A stretch of DNA of 41,840 nt from an uncultured Ralstonia sp. GTDB lineage: Bacteria > Pseudomonadota > Gammaproteobacteria > Burkholderiales > Burkholderiaceae. The stretch covers positions 1 to 41,840 of the forward strand of contig CAJXMR010000022.1 of NCBI GenBank assembly GCA_913056305.1. Direction: 5' to 3'. Below are positions 1-8,432 of the stretch, piece by piece (position 1 is the stretch's first letter; each line of letters opens with the position of its first letter). The position numbers and the translations under genes are program-made. Below the pieces are notes generated by a model. The model did no database searches, was not told the origin of the DNA, and saw nothing but the letters and a program-made list of their open reading frames with translations.

Positions 1-2
1 AG

Positions 3-803
3 GTCGTGAACGTCGGCGTGCGCGACTCGACCTACGTGCTCGACGGCCTGCTGTACCACGAGTCCGATCTGCGCATCGAGGAGCACTACACCGACACGGC
101 GGGCTTCACCGATCACGTCTTCGCGCTGATGCACCTACTAGGCTTCCGCTTCGCGCCGCGCATCCGCGACCTGGGCGACACCAAGCTCTATATTCCCAAG
201 GGTGAAACCGCCTATGACGCGCTCAAGCCGATGATCGGCGGCACGCTCAATATCAAGCACGTCCGCGCCCATTGGGATGAAATCCTCCGGCTGGCCACGT
301 CGATCAAGCAAGGCACGGTGACGGCCTCGCTGATGCTCAGGAAACTCGGCAGCTACCCGCGCCAGAACGGCTTGGCCGTCGCCCTGCGCGAGTTGGGCCG
401 CATCGAACGCACGCTGTTCATTCTGGACTGGCTGCAAAGCGTCGAGCTACGCCGCCGCGTCCATGCTGGGCTGAACAAGGGGGAAGCCCGCAACGCGTTA
501 GCCCGCGCCGTGTTCTTCAACCGCCTGGGCGAAATCCGCGACCGCAGCTTCGAGCAGCAGCGCTACAGAGCCAGCGGCCTCAACCTGGTGACGGCGGCCA
601 TCGTGCTCTGGAATACGGTTTATCTGGAACGGGCCGCGAATGCCCTGCGTGGCCACGGCAAGCCCGTTGATGACTCTCTATTGCAGTATCTGTCGCCGCT
701 GGGTTGGGAGCACATCAACCTGACTGGCGATTACCTCTGGCGCAGCAACGCCAAGATCGGCGCGGGCAAGTTCAGGCCGCTACGGCCACTGCATCCGGCT
801 TAG
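3..803 (+). CDS. tnpA: Tn3-family transposase TnpA, C-terminal part (cut by window edge)
   Basis: The frame is open from the first bases, so only the last 267 residues or so are visible. The piece carries the end of the Tn3-type DDE catalytic domain: an [21 protein letters not shown] block with a catalytic Asp, the DTKLYIPKG segment, the [17 protein letters not shown] block, and [16 protein letters not shown] with the likely catalytic Glu. It ends in [19 protein letters not shown], a typical Tn3-family C-terminus. The stop codon lies inside the 38-bp terminal inverted repeat that follows, the normal arrangement for a Tn3-family right end. The enzyme would catalyse replicative transposition. 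Whether the gene is intact upstream cannot be seen. Assignment to the family is secure; the Tn21 subgroup rests on the inverted repeat. Confidence 0.93.
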   Translation, partial: VVNVGVRDSTYVLDGLLYHESDLRIEEHYTDTAGFTDHVFALMHLLGFRFAPRIRDLGDTKLYIPKGETAYDALKPMIGGTLNIKHVRAHWDEILRLATSIKQGTVTASLMLRKLGSYPRQNGLAVALRELGRIERTLFILDWLQSVELRRRVHAGLNKGEARNALARAVFFNRLGEIRDRSFEQQRYRASGLNLVTAAIVLWNTVYLERAANALRGHGKPVDDSLLQYLSPLGWEHINLTGDYLWRSNAKIGAGKFRPLRPLHPA

Positions 804-836
804 CGTGCTTTATTTTCCGTTTTCTGAGACGACCCC
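799..836. repeat. 38-bp terminal inverted repeat of a Tn3-family (Tn21-like) transposon
   Basis: The 38 bp read on the minus strand start with GGGGTCGTCTCAGAAAACGG and end with the CTAAG typical of Tn3-family repeats. From memory this closely resembles the tnp-side repeat of Tn21. It overlaps the tnpA stop codon, so the transposon ends at 836. The partner repeat is outside the window. The next 5 bases (TTTTA) would be one copy of a target duplication, which cannot be checked here. Confidence 0.88.
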
Positions 837-1078
837 TTTTAGGAGGTGACGTTGAAAATCTCACTGCGACTGCGTTCAACACAGCGCCAGACACTTTCCG
901 GCAGTAGAGAAAGAACGCAATCGAGACGCTCGGGGCGAATGCCGACCAAGGCCGCTTTTGTTCAGTGCATTGACGATGGAACGGCGTGTTGCAACGCACC
1001 TTTGGCGGTGTCCGCACTGGATGCGCGTCAAGGCGATACGTAAGACAAAGCCGCGCACTGCCAAACAGCGACAGAGCG

Positions 1079-1498
1079 CTATAGCGTCAACCGGAGGAAG
1101 ACGATTGGTATAGACGCGAACTTGTCCGCTGGCCGGGGATTGGACTGACGGTGCACACTGCAGCGGTCCACCTCCGGCGTGGATGCCATGCTCATCGGTA
1201 ATGGCACGGCCACCGGAATGAGAGGCTTGTCATGATCCGACAGCACACGGGGAATGCTGGTTGAGGACTTTTCGCAGAAGCTGTGGCAGGCAATCTTGCC
1301 GCTATCGTCACAGCCATCATCGTCGGCATCCGCATGGTGTCCATGACTGTGGGCTGACACGTGGCCAGATGCCGGCGCTGCGGCCTTACCTGCATCCGCG
1401 ACAGCGCACGCGTTTGCGATGCCGACGGCCAGACCCAACAGCCACACCAGTAGCATTTGAGCTGCCCAGCGGCGTAGATGTCGGGAGTGGAAGAACAT
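1079..1498 (-). CDS. Small exported Cys/His-rich protein, CzcI/DUF2946-like
   Basis: A 139-residue protein with an N-terminal signal peptide or membrane anchor (about residues 10-32, AAQMLLVWLLGLAVGIANACA). A His/Asp-rich stretch (HSHGHHADADDDGCDD) follows, and then a short Cys motif, CHSFC. The C-terminus ends in a hydrophobic IPIVFLRLTL tail. The layout resembles the small periplasmic accessory proteins found beside heavy-metal efflux genes (CzcI/DUF2946-like), and two proteins of similar layout occur at 27050-27421 and 27892-28311. Metal binding is an inference from His and Cys content. No good Shine-Dalgarno precedes the ATG. A perfect FNR-type palindrome sits 66-79 bp upstream, with a TAGGCT -10-like hexamer at 1541-1536 in class II spacing, suggesting low-oxygen activation. 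Confidence 0.6.
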   Translation of the reverse strand: MFFHSRHLRRWAAQMLLVWLLGLAVGIANACAVADAGKAAAPASGHVSAHSHGHHADADDDGCDDSGKIACHSFCEKSSTSIPRVLSDHDKPLIPVAVPLPMSMASTPEVDRCSVHRQSNPRPADKFASIPIVFLRLTL

Positions 1499-1560
1499 GA
1501 TTTCTGCCCAAAGAGAGGAACGGTCACACAGAGTCAGCCTAGGCGCGGATGTCCAACCTC

Positions 1561-1580
1561 CGGTTGATACAAATCAACCG
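1561..1580 (-). promoter_or_regulatory. FNR/ANR-type box, perfect extended palindrome
   Basis: CGGTTGATACAAATCAACCG contains the perfect consensus TTGAT-N4-ATCAA (1564-1577) with arms extended to 8 bp. Its centre (1570.5) lies 29.5 nt before a TAGGCT hexamer (1541-1536) on the minus strand. This is the spacing of an FNR class II promoter, with a start near 1529 for the gene beginning at 1498. The same palindrome could also fold as a hairpin downstream of the oleate hydratase gene, but no T-run follows. Confidence 0.7.
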
Positions 1581-1596
1581 TAAACCGTCCGACGGT

Positions 1597-3192
1597 TCAA
1601 CTCAACAACGTCTTCAGGCCCGCAAACGCAGCGCCTGGGTCAGCAATCCCGTGGTAAATGGCCGGGATCTCGTTCTTCAAGCCCAGCAGCCCATAAACCG
1701 CGTGCATCGCGCCGCGAACCGAATATTCGACGGTGAACACTACGTCCTGAGGGATCTCAACATACTGCCCAAGCAGCGCGAAGTTCTTCGCTCCGTGCGG
1801 GATCACTGGCGGCCGATCCGAAGGCTCGCGGCGCTCAAATTCGCTGGTGATGTACGGCATCATCACCGGGATCACAGTGGTGGTACGACAGACCTCGTCA
1901 AGAATGTCCTCGCAATGCAAATGGTGCAGCAGCTCGGTGAGGATTTCCTGGCCGGTTGCCTGGGCCATCGTCTTGTCGATGTAATCGCCCTTGTTGTCCA
2001 CGAAGAGCCCGTAGCCCCACAGGGTGTACATGTCTTTCGGCTGTCCGGCGAAGTGCGGCGCGTGAGGCACGACGATCGACATCAGCCAACTCGAATCCTT
2101 GAACGTCATCAGACCGCCGGTGCCTGGCGCATTGCCGGTAAAGGTCTCAATCCGGTGCACAAGCGCCGGGCTGCGCATCGTCAAGGTGAACGACTCCCAC
2201 TTGCTTTCGTCGACGTTGCCACAGAACGCATTCGGCCGCCCGAGCCCAGGTTCCTTACGGGCCATGGTCTCCCACAGAGTCCAGGCGCCATCGCGTTTGT
2301 CGCGCACCAGTTCCGGTGCATGGTGGTCGTCCCCATAAGACGCGTCGGCGGTCATCGAGCCGATGGTGATGAGCACCAGATCCTCTTGCCGCACGTCATA
2401 GGCCATCGGCTGTCCGCCGCGCACCACGCGCAGCAGTCCAATTCGCCGGCCGTCACCGGTTTCAACAAAGTCGACATCCTCCACCTTTGTGCCATATTCG
2501 AACACCACACCCTGCTGTTTCAGCCATTGCTCCATCGGCCGCACGATCGCGTCATACTGGTTCAGCGGCGTGCGCCGTACGCCGGCCAACGTGTGGATAC
2601 GCGGGAACTCCTGCAAGAAGCGCAACATATAGCGTTTGAGTTCGATCGCGCTGTGCCAGTTCTGGAAGGCGAAGGTCGTACGCCACATGGCCCAGAAGTT
2701 GGTCTCGAAGAAGTGCGGCGAGAAACAGTCCTCAATGCGAAGCGTATGCAGCAGCCCTTCTGGCGTGGCCAGCAATCGCATGATCTCCAACCGGTCATGG
2801 AGGTTGAAACCCAGATCGGCAGCGTCGAGGATACGGCGTTGCCCGTCGATCAGCCGGGCGTGTGAATCCGAGCGCCATTCGGCGTTGAAGGCCCAGGCCT
2901 GCTGCTTGACACTGATTTTCGGATCATCCAGCGACGGAATGCTGTCGAGCACGTTCCACAGACAGACATAAGTCTCTTCGGTGAACATGCGACCGCCCCG
3001 AGTTACATAGCCTTTGTGCGGATCACCGGAGCCATCGAGCGCACCACCGGCCACCTGCTGTTCCTCCAAGATGTGGATGTTCTCCCCCTTGAAGCCTGCG
3101 TCGCGAATCAGCAGCACGGCAGCCGACAATGACGCAATGCCGCTGCCAACCAGGTATGCGCTACGGTGCTCGTTCTTCGTTACCTCAGCCAT
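1597..3192 (-). CDS. ohyA: Oleate hydratase (MCRA family flavoprotein)
   Basis: 531 residues, close to the family's usual 550-650. Oleate hydratases use FAD to add water across the cis-9 double bond of oleic and other unsaturated fatty acids, giving 10-hydroxy acids. Visible landmarks are the N-terminal dinucleotide-binding fold (YLVGSGIASLSAAVLLIRD), GGALDGSGD, the GGRMFTEETYVCLWNVL block with the Glu expected in the active site, the FSPHFFETNFWAMWRTTFAFQNWHS segment, and the C-terminal FALLGQYVEIPQDVVFTVEYSVRG block. The ATG at 3192 is chosen because AGAGGA precedes it by four bases; an upstream TTG at 3222 lacks such a site. It is divergent from ftsH. Such enzymes are linked to detoxification of unsaturated fatty acids and membrane stress. 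Function is well supported; the substrate here is inferred from the family. Confidence 0.93.
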   Translation of the reverse strand: MAEVTKNEHRSAYLVGSGIASLSAAVLLIRDAGFKGENIHILEEQQVAGGALDGSGDPHKGYVTRGGRMFTEETYVCLWNVLDSIPSLDDPKISVKQQAWAFNAEWRSDSHARLIDGQRRILDAADLGFNLHDRLEIMRLLATPEGLLHTLRIEDCFSPHFFETNFWAMWRTTFAFQNWHSAIELKRYMLRFLQEFPRIHTLAGVRRTPLNQYDAIVRPMEQWLKQQGVVFEYGTKVEDVDFVETGDGRRIGLLRVVRGGQPMAYDVRQEDLVLITIGSMTADASYGDDHHAPELVRDKRDGAWTLWETMARKEPGLGRPNAFCGNVDESKWESFTLTMRSPALVHRIETFTGNAPGTGGLMTFKDSSWLMSIVVPHAPHFAGQPKDMYTLWGYGLFVDNKGDYIDKTMAQATGQEILTELLHHLHCEDILDEVCRTTTVIPVMMPYITSEFERREPSDRPPVIPHGAKNFALLGQYVEIPQDVVFTVEYSVRGAMHAVYGLLGLKNEIPAIYHGIADPGAAFAGLKTLLS

Positions 3193-3270
3193 GGAATCCT
3201 CTGATTCTGTGTGGATGCTCAATGAGCAACGCGACTTGGGAATACTTTAGGTGGGTATGCGATCGATACT

Positions 3271-3284
3271 TTGCGCCAGCGCAA
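3271..3284. promoter_or_regulatory. 14-bp palindrome upstream of ohyA, operator candidate
   Basis: TTGCGCCAGCGCAA is a perfect 6-bp inverted repeat with a 2-bp spacer, 79 bp before the ohyA start codon. Nothing in the window encodes an obvious cognate repressor, so the operator role is only a suggestion. Confidence 0.3.
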
Positions 3285-3415
3285 GTTGCTGTTGAGTCTC
3301 ATGCCGCCGTAATGGATTTGTCATGTTTGCTTTCCGCGACACATCCCCTATCGGCTGGGCACAACCATGGAGAAGCCACGGCGCTTGCGCCCGCGCGCGC
3401 GGCCCCAATGTCGCG

Positions 3416-3433
3416 GGTTGATGAAGGTCAACC
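3416..3433 (+). promoter_or_regulatory. FNR/ANR-type box upstream of ftsH
   Basis: GGTTGATGAAGGTCAACC holds TTGAT-GAAG-GTCAA (3418-3431), one change from the FNR consensus, with GG/CC extending the arms. Its centre at 3424.5 lies 28.5 nt before AATACT (3453-3458), a fair -10 element. That predicts a class II promoter starting near 3465, with a leader of about 105 nt before the ftsH ATG. Confidence 0.6.
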
Positions 3434-3570
3434 TCGGCGATTTCCAAGCGTCAATACTGGGAACGCATACCAATGCGCGGTTGTCCGGCGCCTACCCAGG
3501 CCGCCCACCAACCTTCCCAGCATTGGAGACCAGACTCACTTTCAATAAGGTCGACTTGGAGAAGAATCCC

Positions 3571-5511
3571 ATGGAACCGCGACAGCAACAGTTCTCCCTC
3601 TGGTACGTGCTCGTGACCATACTGGCCATGCTTGCAATCCAGACGCTCTTCGTGTCGGGGCATGTCGAGACGATCCCATACAGCGATTTCAAGGTCCTAC
3701 TGAAGGCTGGCAAGCTCAAGGACGTGGCTATTGGTGAGCAGGCTATCAGCGGAACCTTCTCGACAGAAGGTATCGACAATCTCCTTGCCAAGCAGCAGAT
3801 CGAGGAAATCCGCCGAGAGGCAAAGGGCGACCACGCCTTCTCCACGCTTCGAGTGGCCGATCCTGAGCTGGTGCAGGAGCTCGAAGCGGCAAAGGTGCGC
3901 TTCGTCGGGCAGCCCGACAACAAATGGCTGAGCACGATCCTCTCGTGGGTTGTGCCGGCCGTCATCTTTTTCGGTATCTGGAGCTTTCTCATCAAGCGCG
4001 TGGGCGGCGCCGCCGGCAGCATGATGGAAATTGGCAAGAGCAAGGCAAAGGTCTACATGCAAAAGGAGACCGGCGTGACTTTTGCCGACGTGGCTGGAAT
4101 CGACGAAGCCAAGGAGGAGCTGTCGGAGATTGTTAGCTTCCTGAAAGATCCTCAGCGGTACCAGCGCCTGGGCGGAAAAATTCCCAAGGGCGTGCTGCTG
4201 GTTGGGGCCCCGGGCACTGGCAAGACCTTATTGGCAAAGGCCGTGGCAGGCGAAGCCGGCGTGCCATTCTTCAGCATGAGCGGCTCCGACTTCGTCGAGA
4301 TGTTCGTTGGTGTGGGTGCAGCACGGGTCCGCGATCTCTTTAAGCAAGCCGAAACCAAAGCCCCCTGCATCATCTTCATTGATGAGCTTGACGCACTCGG
4401 AAAGACGCGAGCACTGAATGCGGTCGGCGGCAACGAGGAGCGCGAACAAACACTGAACCAGCTTCTGGTCGAGATGGACGGTTTTGATAGCAACAAAGGC
4501 GTCATCATCATGGCCGCCACAAACCGACCCGAGATACTGGACCCCGCCCTGCTTCGCCCCGGTCGCTTTGACCGCCACGTCGCACTGGACCGGCCTGACC
4601 TCAAGGGACGGGAGCAGATTCTCAAAGTTCACGTCAAGGGCGTTGTCCTCGCTCCTGAGGTCGACCTGACTAAACTCGCCGGACGGACCCCGGGGTTCGC
4701 AGGTGCCGATCTTGCCAACTTGGTTAACGAAGCCGCGCTCCTTGCCGCGCGCAAGAGCAAGCAAATGGTCGAGATGGCAGATTTCGACGAGGCGCTTGAC
4801 CGGATCGTCGGCGGCCTGGAAAAAAAGAACCGCGTGATGAATCCGAAGGAGAAGGAAACTATCGCATTCCACGAGGCAGGACATGCCATCGTCGCGGAGC
4901 ATCGGCCGCTGGCTGACCGTGTCTCCAAAGTTTCCATCATTCCGCGGGGCGTTGCGGCGTTGGGTTACACGCAACAGACCCCAACCGAGGACCGCTACCT
5001 GCTCAAGCGCAGCGAACTGCTTGACCGGCTCGATGTCTTGCTCGGTGGCCGTATTGCGGAACAGCTCATTTTCGGCGACGTATCCACGGGCGCACAGAAC
5101 GACCTGCAGCGCGCAACCGACATGGCTCGGCAGATGATTACCCAGTTTGGCATGAGCGACCAGCTGGGCCTGGCCACGTACGAGAATATGCCGAACCCGC
5201 TCTTTGCTGGGACGGGGCTAATGCAGCGCGAACGCAATGAATACAGCGAGAGCACCGCACAGATGATTGATGCTGAAGTCCGTAAGCTATTGGCAGAAGC
5301 AAGTCATCGCGTACAAGCGACGCTGGAAGGACAGCGGACCAAGCTCGATGCTCTGGCCCAATTACTTCTCGAGAAGGAAGTGGTTGACCGCCAAGACCTG
5401 GACATGTTTTTGTCAGCGAAGGTGACGCCAATGCCTCCGCCCAAGCCCGTCGCGAATATCGAGGAGTCAACTGCAACGGGGAAACCGGACCAAAAAACGC
5501 AAGGCACATAG
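3571..5511 (+). CDS. ftsH: Accessory ATP-dependent zinc metalloprotease FtsH
   Basis: 646 residues, full length for the family. FtsH is a hexameric inner-membrane AAA protease that pulls misfolded membrane and soluble proteins into a zinc protease chamber. Two membrane segments (about 10-29 and 121-141) flank the periplasmic domain. The AAA module shows Walker A GAPGTGKT (212-219), pore motif FVG (245-247), Walker B IIFIDE (267-272) and the [23 protein letters not shown] (316-335). The protease has HEAGH (434-438) and Asp511 in [14 protein letters not shown] as third zinc ligand. The ATG at 3571 is chosen: it has GGAGAAG upstream and matches FtsH N-termini, while the open frame further upstream has no FtsH-like sequence. 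It stands apart from the usual rlmE-ftsH-folP context, so it is probably an extra copy in a stress island. An FNR-type box precedes it. Confidence 0.96.
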   Translation: MEPRQQQFSLWYVLVTILAMLAIQTLFVSGHVETIPYSDFKVLLKAGKLKDVAIGEQAISGTFSTEGIDNLLAKQQIEEIRREAKGDHAFSTLRVADPELVQELEAAKVRFVGQPDNKWLSTILSWVVPAVIFFGIWSFLIKRVGGAAGSMMEIGKSKAKVYMQKETGVTFADVAGIDEAKEELSEIVSFLKDPQRYQRLGGKIPKGVLLVGAPGTGKTLLAKAVAGEAGVPFFSMSGSDFVEMFVGVGAARVRDLFKQAETKAPCIIFIDELDALGKTRALNAVGGNEEREQTLNQLLVEMDGFDSNKGVIIMAATNRPEILDPALLRPGRFDRHVALDRPDLKGREQILKVHVKGVVLAPEVDLTKLAGRTPGFAGADLANLVNEAALLAARKSKQMVEMADFDEALDRIVGGLEKKNRVMNPKEKETIAFHEAGHAIVAEHRPLADRVSKVSIIPRGVAALGYTQQTPTEDRYLLKRSELLDRLDVLLGGRIAEQLIFGDVSTGAQNDLQRATDMARQMITQFGMSDQLGLATYENMPNPLFAGTGLMQRERNEYSESTAQMIDAEVRKLLAEASHRVQATLEGQRTKLDALAQLLLEKEVVDRQDLDMFLSAKVTPMPPPKPVANIEESTATGKPDQKTQGT

Positions 5512-5623
5512 AGCGAAGATTGATGCCATGGCATGCCAAGAACGCAACCACGCCAAAGCGCGGCCGGCTGCCGGCAATCAATGCGTTCACCACGTGAGAC
5601 AGGCGCCCCGATGGTGTATTGAG

Positions 5624-6229
5624 CTACCGACGCCCTCCCCGCGTGGGGGTTGTGCCACCGTCAGCCTTCGTGCCGTTGCCGAGCACTGCCCGCAACGTAT
5701 CGACATGGCGCCGGCCGTGGCGCACAAGCCGATCCGGAAATCGCGAGGCGAGCCAGGCGTAAACATGGTATTTCGCCAACTTGCCGAGCCACAGTGCGGC
5801 GATGACCTCTGCGACCGGAAGTCGCGAGATCGCCGCAAACATGAGAGCGGGGGTGAGAGGCACCGGTAATGCGGCAATGACCGAAAGCGATACGACGCCG
5901 TAGTGTTCGAGCCAGTGGGTCGCATCACGCCACGCGGTGGATCGCACCACGTCCGGGTAGGCAGCGAACAACCGGTTCCACCCCAGGTGATGAAAGACGA
6001 GGTACAGCACGAGAGCGCCAACAGCGGCCCCCAGGCTGGCCAAAGTCGCGATGGACACCCAGCGGCGCGGCGCCAACAGGACTGCGGCCATCAGCAGGCT
6101 GGCAAATGGAACCGACATCGACAGTTCCGCCGCCAGTGCTGCCCCGGCAACCACCAGTGGGAACGCGCGCGAGTCGGCCCGCCGGGTTAGGGCACGGAGC
6201 AGACCGGACTGCAGGCTCAGGCGTAGCAT
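5624..6229 (-). CDS. DedA/YqaA-like membrane protein (SNARE-associated domain)
   Basis: 201 residues with several hydrophobic segments (about 24-53, 58-82 and 113-143). The C-terminal half holds a run rich in Pro and small residues (VIAALPVPLTPALMFAAISRLPVAEVIAALWLGKLAKYHVYAWLA), which fits the re-entrant region of the DedA/VTT family. DedA-type proteins act in the inner membrane in lipid-carrier recycling and membrane homeostasis; the specific substrate here is unknown. The last 25 residues are Arg/Gly-rich and hydrophilic. The gene follows ppk2 on the same strand after a 76-bp gap and may be cotranscribed. A weak GAAGG lies upstream of the ATG. Family assignment is from pattern and moderately secure. 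Confidence 0.65.
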   Translation of the reverse strand: MLRLSLQSGLLRALTRRADSRAFPLVVAGAALAAELSMSVPFASLLMAAVLLAPRRWVSIATLASLGAAVGALVLYLVFHHLGWNRLFAAYPDVVRSTAWRDATHWLEHYGVVSLSVIAALPVPLTPALMFAAISRLPVAEVIAALWLGKLAKYHVYAWLASRFPDRLVRHGRRHVDTLRAVLGNGTKADGGTTPTRGGRR

Positions 6230-6305
6230 TGCTCAGTTGCCTTCATCGCTCACGCAGACGACCTTCAAGCGTCTCCTCCTTATCGATTGCGTCTGCTGGA
6301 TAGCA

Positions 6306-7166
6306 TCAGGATGCGAGACGTTTCGCATCGAGGCACTCCTTCGAAAATTCGAACACGACCTCAGGATCGGGAGCGACCAGCTTGTTCTTCTTGCCCGCGT
6401 AGTGCAGCCGCGACAGGATGTGACGAATCAAGTTGAGCCTGGCCGTGCGCTTGTCGTCGGCGAGCACGATGTGCCATGGCGCGGCAGCCGTGTGCGTATG
6501 CATCAGCATGGCGTTGCGTGCCGTCGTATAGGCATCCCAATGCTTCAACGCCACGGCGTCGACCGGGCTCGTCTTCCACTGCTTGAGCGGATCGCGGCGC
6601 CGCTCGGCAAGTCGGCGAGCTTGCTCGGCTTTGCTGATGTCGAGGTAGTACTTAAGCAGCTTGATACCGGAATTGACGAGCATTTCCTCGAAGTGGGGCA
6701 CGGAGTACATGAACTCGTCATACTGCTCAGCAGTGCAGAAGCCCATCACGCTCTCAACGCCTGCCCGGTTGTACCAGCTGCGGTTGAAGAGGACAAACTC
6801 TTCGGCGAGAGGAAGATGGGGCACGTAGCGCTGGAAATACCAGCCGGTGCGCTCGCGATCTGACGGCTTACCCAGCGCTACCACCCTCGTCTCGCGGGGG
6901 CTGAGAAATTCGATAATGCGTTTGATGCTGCCGTCTTTGCCTGCCGCATCCCGCCCCTCCAGCAGGACAAGGATGCGGTCACCACACCCGATGAAATGCC
7001 GTTGAAGCTTGACCAATTCAATTTGCAGCAGGTGCAGTTGCGCCTCGTAGTCCTCGCGACCCTGGACTCCTTTGGCAGCATCGACTCGCGCCTGGCTGGA
7101 CGATAAGCCAGTTACGTGTTCGGCGTCCGATGAAGTGGTCTTTTTCTTCGACTTGCCTTTTGCCAT
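6306..7166 (-). CDS. ppk2: Polyphosphate kinase 2
   Basis: 286 residues, the normal size of a one-domain PPK2. The enzyme transfers phosphate between polyphosphate and nucleoside phosphates, in this family mainly making GTP or ATP from polyphosphate. Walker A is GRDAAGKDG (71-79). The Walker B block reads FNRSWYNRAGVE (127-138), with Asn where many members have Asp. The lid region shows RRRDPLKQWK. A Lys-rich N-terminus (KGKSKKKT) precedes the fold. The ATG at 7166 has GGAGGT upstream; an in-frame upstream extension has none. Polyphosphate metabolism fits a starvation or low-oxygen stress cluster. An FNR-type box at 7328-7341 has a TAAGCT -10-like hexamer (7305-7300) in class II spacing aimed at this gene. 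Confidence 0.92.
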   Translation of the reverse strand: MAKGKSKKKTTSSDAEHVTGLSSSQARVDAAKGVQGREDYEAQLHLLQIELVKLQRHFIGCGDRILVLLEGRDAAGKDGSIKRIIEFLSPRETRVVALGKPSDRERTGWYFQRYVPHLPLAEEFVLFNRSWYNRAGVESVMGFCTAEQYDEFMYSVPHFEEMLVNSGIKLLKYYLDISKAEQARRLAERRRDPLKQWKTSPVDAVALKHWDAYTTARNAMLMHTHTAAAPWHIVLADDKRTARLNLIRHILSRLHYAGKKNKLVAPDPEVVFEFSKECLDAKRLAS

Positions 7167-7233
7167 ATGCGCACCTCCGGCGTTGGCTATGGAAACGGGA
7201 GTAACGCTCCAGAGCGTCATCAGCCGTATGGCG

Positions 7234-7251
7234 GTTTCGTTGTTACGAAAC
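7234..7251. promoter_or_regulatory. Perfect 7-bp inverted repeat in the ppk2 leader
   Basis: GTTTCGT-TGTT-ACGAAAC is a perfect inverted repeat between ppk2 and its predicted promoter. It would be about 50 nt downstream of the predicted start of the ppk2 transcript. It could be a repressor site or a small hairpin. The rest of 7167-7514 shows no gene with convincing coding character. Confidence 0.3.
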
Positions 7252-7327
7252 GCTCAAATGGGCAGACAACCACATTTTGAACCTACGAACGGGTGAACAA
7301 GCTTAAGCACCTGCCAATTTTGCGCGG

Positions 7328-7341
7328 TTGATGTGAGTCAA
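7328..7341 (-). promoter_or_regulatory. FNR/ANR-type box between ppk2 and the YTDGA gene
   Basis: TTGAT-GTGA-GTCAA is one change from the FNR consensus. On the minus strand its centre lies 29.5 nt before TAAGCT (7305-7300), giving a class II promoter for ppk2 with a leader near 127 nt. On the plus strand a TATGGT (7355-7360) is nearer than class II spacing, so control of the gene at 7515 is less certain. Confidence 0.55.
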
Positions 7342-7514
7342 GCGCCCTCCGATGTATGGTCGAATTCAGGAGGACATGGATCAGCGCGACTATTGCGCGA
7401 TCCTTTGCCCGAATGACGCTCTCGTAATGTGGTCGTCATCGCTCGGTCAGGGGCGGATTCTTATAGTGGCTCCCATAGCAAGTCCTTTGAGTCCAACCAC
7501 TTCAGGAGAATGCA

Positions 7515-7763
7515 ATGAACCACACCAAGAAGACCGTCTTGATCGCAGCCGCGCTGATTTCTCTCGGCGCGAACATTTCCAGCGCAGCAACCTCCAGCAA
7601 CGGGGCCCTCGCTCAGCGCGACGTCTACACCGACGGGGCGCGGGCTGCTGACGCGCGCGATCCGTACACTGATGGCGCCAAGGCTGGAAAGTTTGAGATC
7701 TACTCGGACGGCGCATGGACGGGCGACACGCGCTATCCGGCCACCGGTGGCTCGTCGAGTTGA
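7515..7763 (+). CDS. Small exported protein with YTDGA repeats, function unknown
   Basis: 82 residues. A clear signal peptide (MNHTKKTVLIAAALISLGANISSAA) is followed by a short mature part built on three copies of a D-x-YTDGA/YSDGA unit: DVYTDGARAAD, DPYTDGAKAGK and EIYSDGAWTGD, then TRYPATGG. AGGAG lies seven bases before the ATG. Small secreted proteins with DPYTDGA-like repeats occur in Burkholderiales and have no function that I know of. The regular Asp spacing could bind a cation or a surface polymer, but that is speculation. It is divergent from ppk2, with an FNR-type box between them. Confidence 0.75.
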   Translation: MNHTKKTVLIAAALISLGANISSAATSSNGALAQRDVYTDGARAADARDPYTDGAKAGKFEIYSDGAWTGDTRYPATGGSSS

Positions 7764-7919
7764 GGCATTACGAAATGTCTACGCGATCATGGCCCTCAAC
7801 CTGAGTTGACAGGTCTTGGTCGCTGCTGACCTTTTCGACGTCCAATCATCGTCTTACAGGCTTGGCGAATCCGCCGAGATGCATTGGTCGGCACAGTATC
7901 GGCCATGCTCCATCCGGTA

Positions 7920-8381
7920 TCAAGGTTCACTTCCGCCGATGTGCGGAGGCGAGACCGAAATCCGATATTCGATGTCATTCGTTCGGTCAACAAGTTTCAC
8001 CAGTACGCGGAAATACACGCGCCCACTCAGCACCGAGGTGAACACCTGGCCGTTGATAACCATGGGCGTCAGATACTTCGGCGGCGAATCAACGATCCCG
8101 ACTTCCTTGAGTTGCGCACGCACCACGGCATCTGTGATACGGGAGCCGTCGGCACGAAACAACGCCACTAGCAAGTGGTGAGGGCGGCCGCCTCCCGGTG
8201 AAGGTGCGCCATGCGACTCCTCCAAGTCGAGCCTTTCCGAGGCGATGGCGGCGGGAATCAACCCCCAGTAGAGGACGACGCCCTCACGTTCGAGCCGCGC
8301 TTGCGCGAGCGTTTCCACCGACGGCAGCGCCAAGACACAAATCACCGCAGCGTAGGGAACAAATGAGCGCAGAGACAACAT
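7920..8381 (-). CDS. Exported protein of unknown function, last gene of the lemA-TPM operon
   Basis: 153 residues with a signal peptide (about 1-26, ending ETLAQA). The mature part is a likely beta-rich domain: LYWGLIPAAIA, then PHHLLVALFRADGSRITDAVVRAQL, then FTSVLSGRVYFRVLVKLVDR. The pattern of a His pair before a strand and 'ADGSRITDAVV' recalls small periplasmic beta-sandwich proteins of the YtkA/FixH type, but the match is loose. The ATG at 8381 is chosen because AGGAGG ends five bases upstream; a GTG at 8387 lies within that ribosome binding site. It follows the second TPM gene after about 50 bp on the same strand, so it likely belongs to that operon. Confidence 0.65.
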   Translation of the reverse strand: MLSLRSFVPYAAVICVLALPSVETLAQARLEREGVVLYWGLIPAAIASERLDLEESHGAPSPGGGRPHHLLVALFRADGSRITDAVVRAQLKEVGIVDSPPKYLTPMVINGQVFTSVLSGRVYFRVLVKLVDRTNDIEYRISVSPPHIGGSEP

Positions 8382-8432
8382 ATTCACCTCCTACCGCGAC
8401 TTCGCAAATATCAAACAGAGATTTCTGCGTCT

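Noticed and set aside
837..1078. Short open frames after the transposon end
   Set aside because: Frames on both strands overlap, have no motif and no start signals; treated as non-coding.
1561..1580. Rho-independent terminator for oleate hydratase
   Set aside because: The palindrome can fold, but there is no T-run and it matches the FNR consensus with promoter spacing for the next gene.
1549..2865. Long open frame on the plus strand opposite the oleate hydratase gene
   Set aside because: It is a GC-rich shadow of ohyA: no motif, His/Arg-rich translation, no ribosome binding site, while the minus frame is a clear enzyme.
3367..3570. N-terminal extension of ftsH from an ATG at 3367
   Set aside because: The extra residues have no FtsH character, lie across the FNR-type box and predicted promoter, and the ATG at 3571 has its own ribosome binding site.
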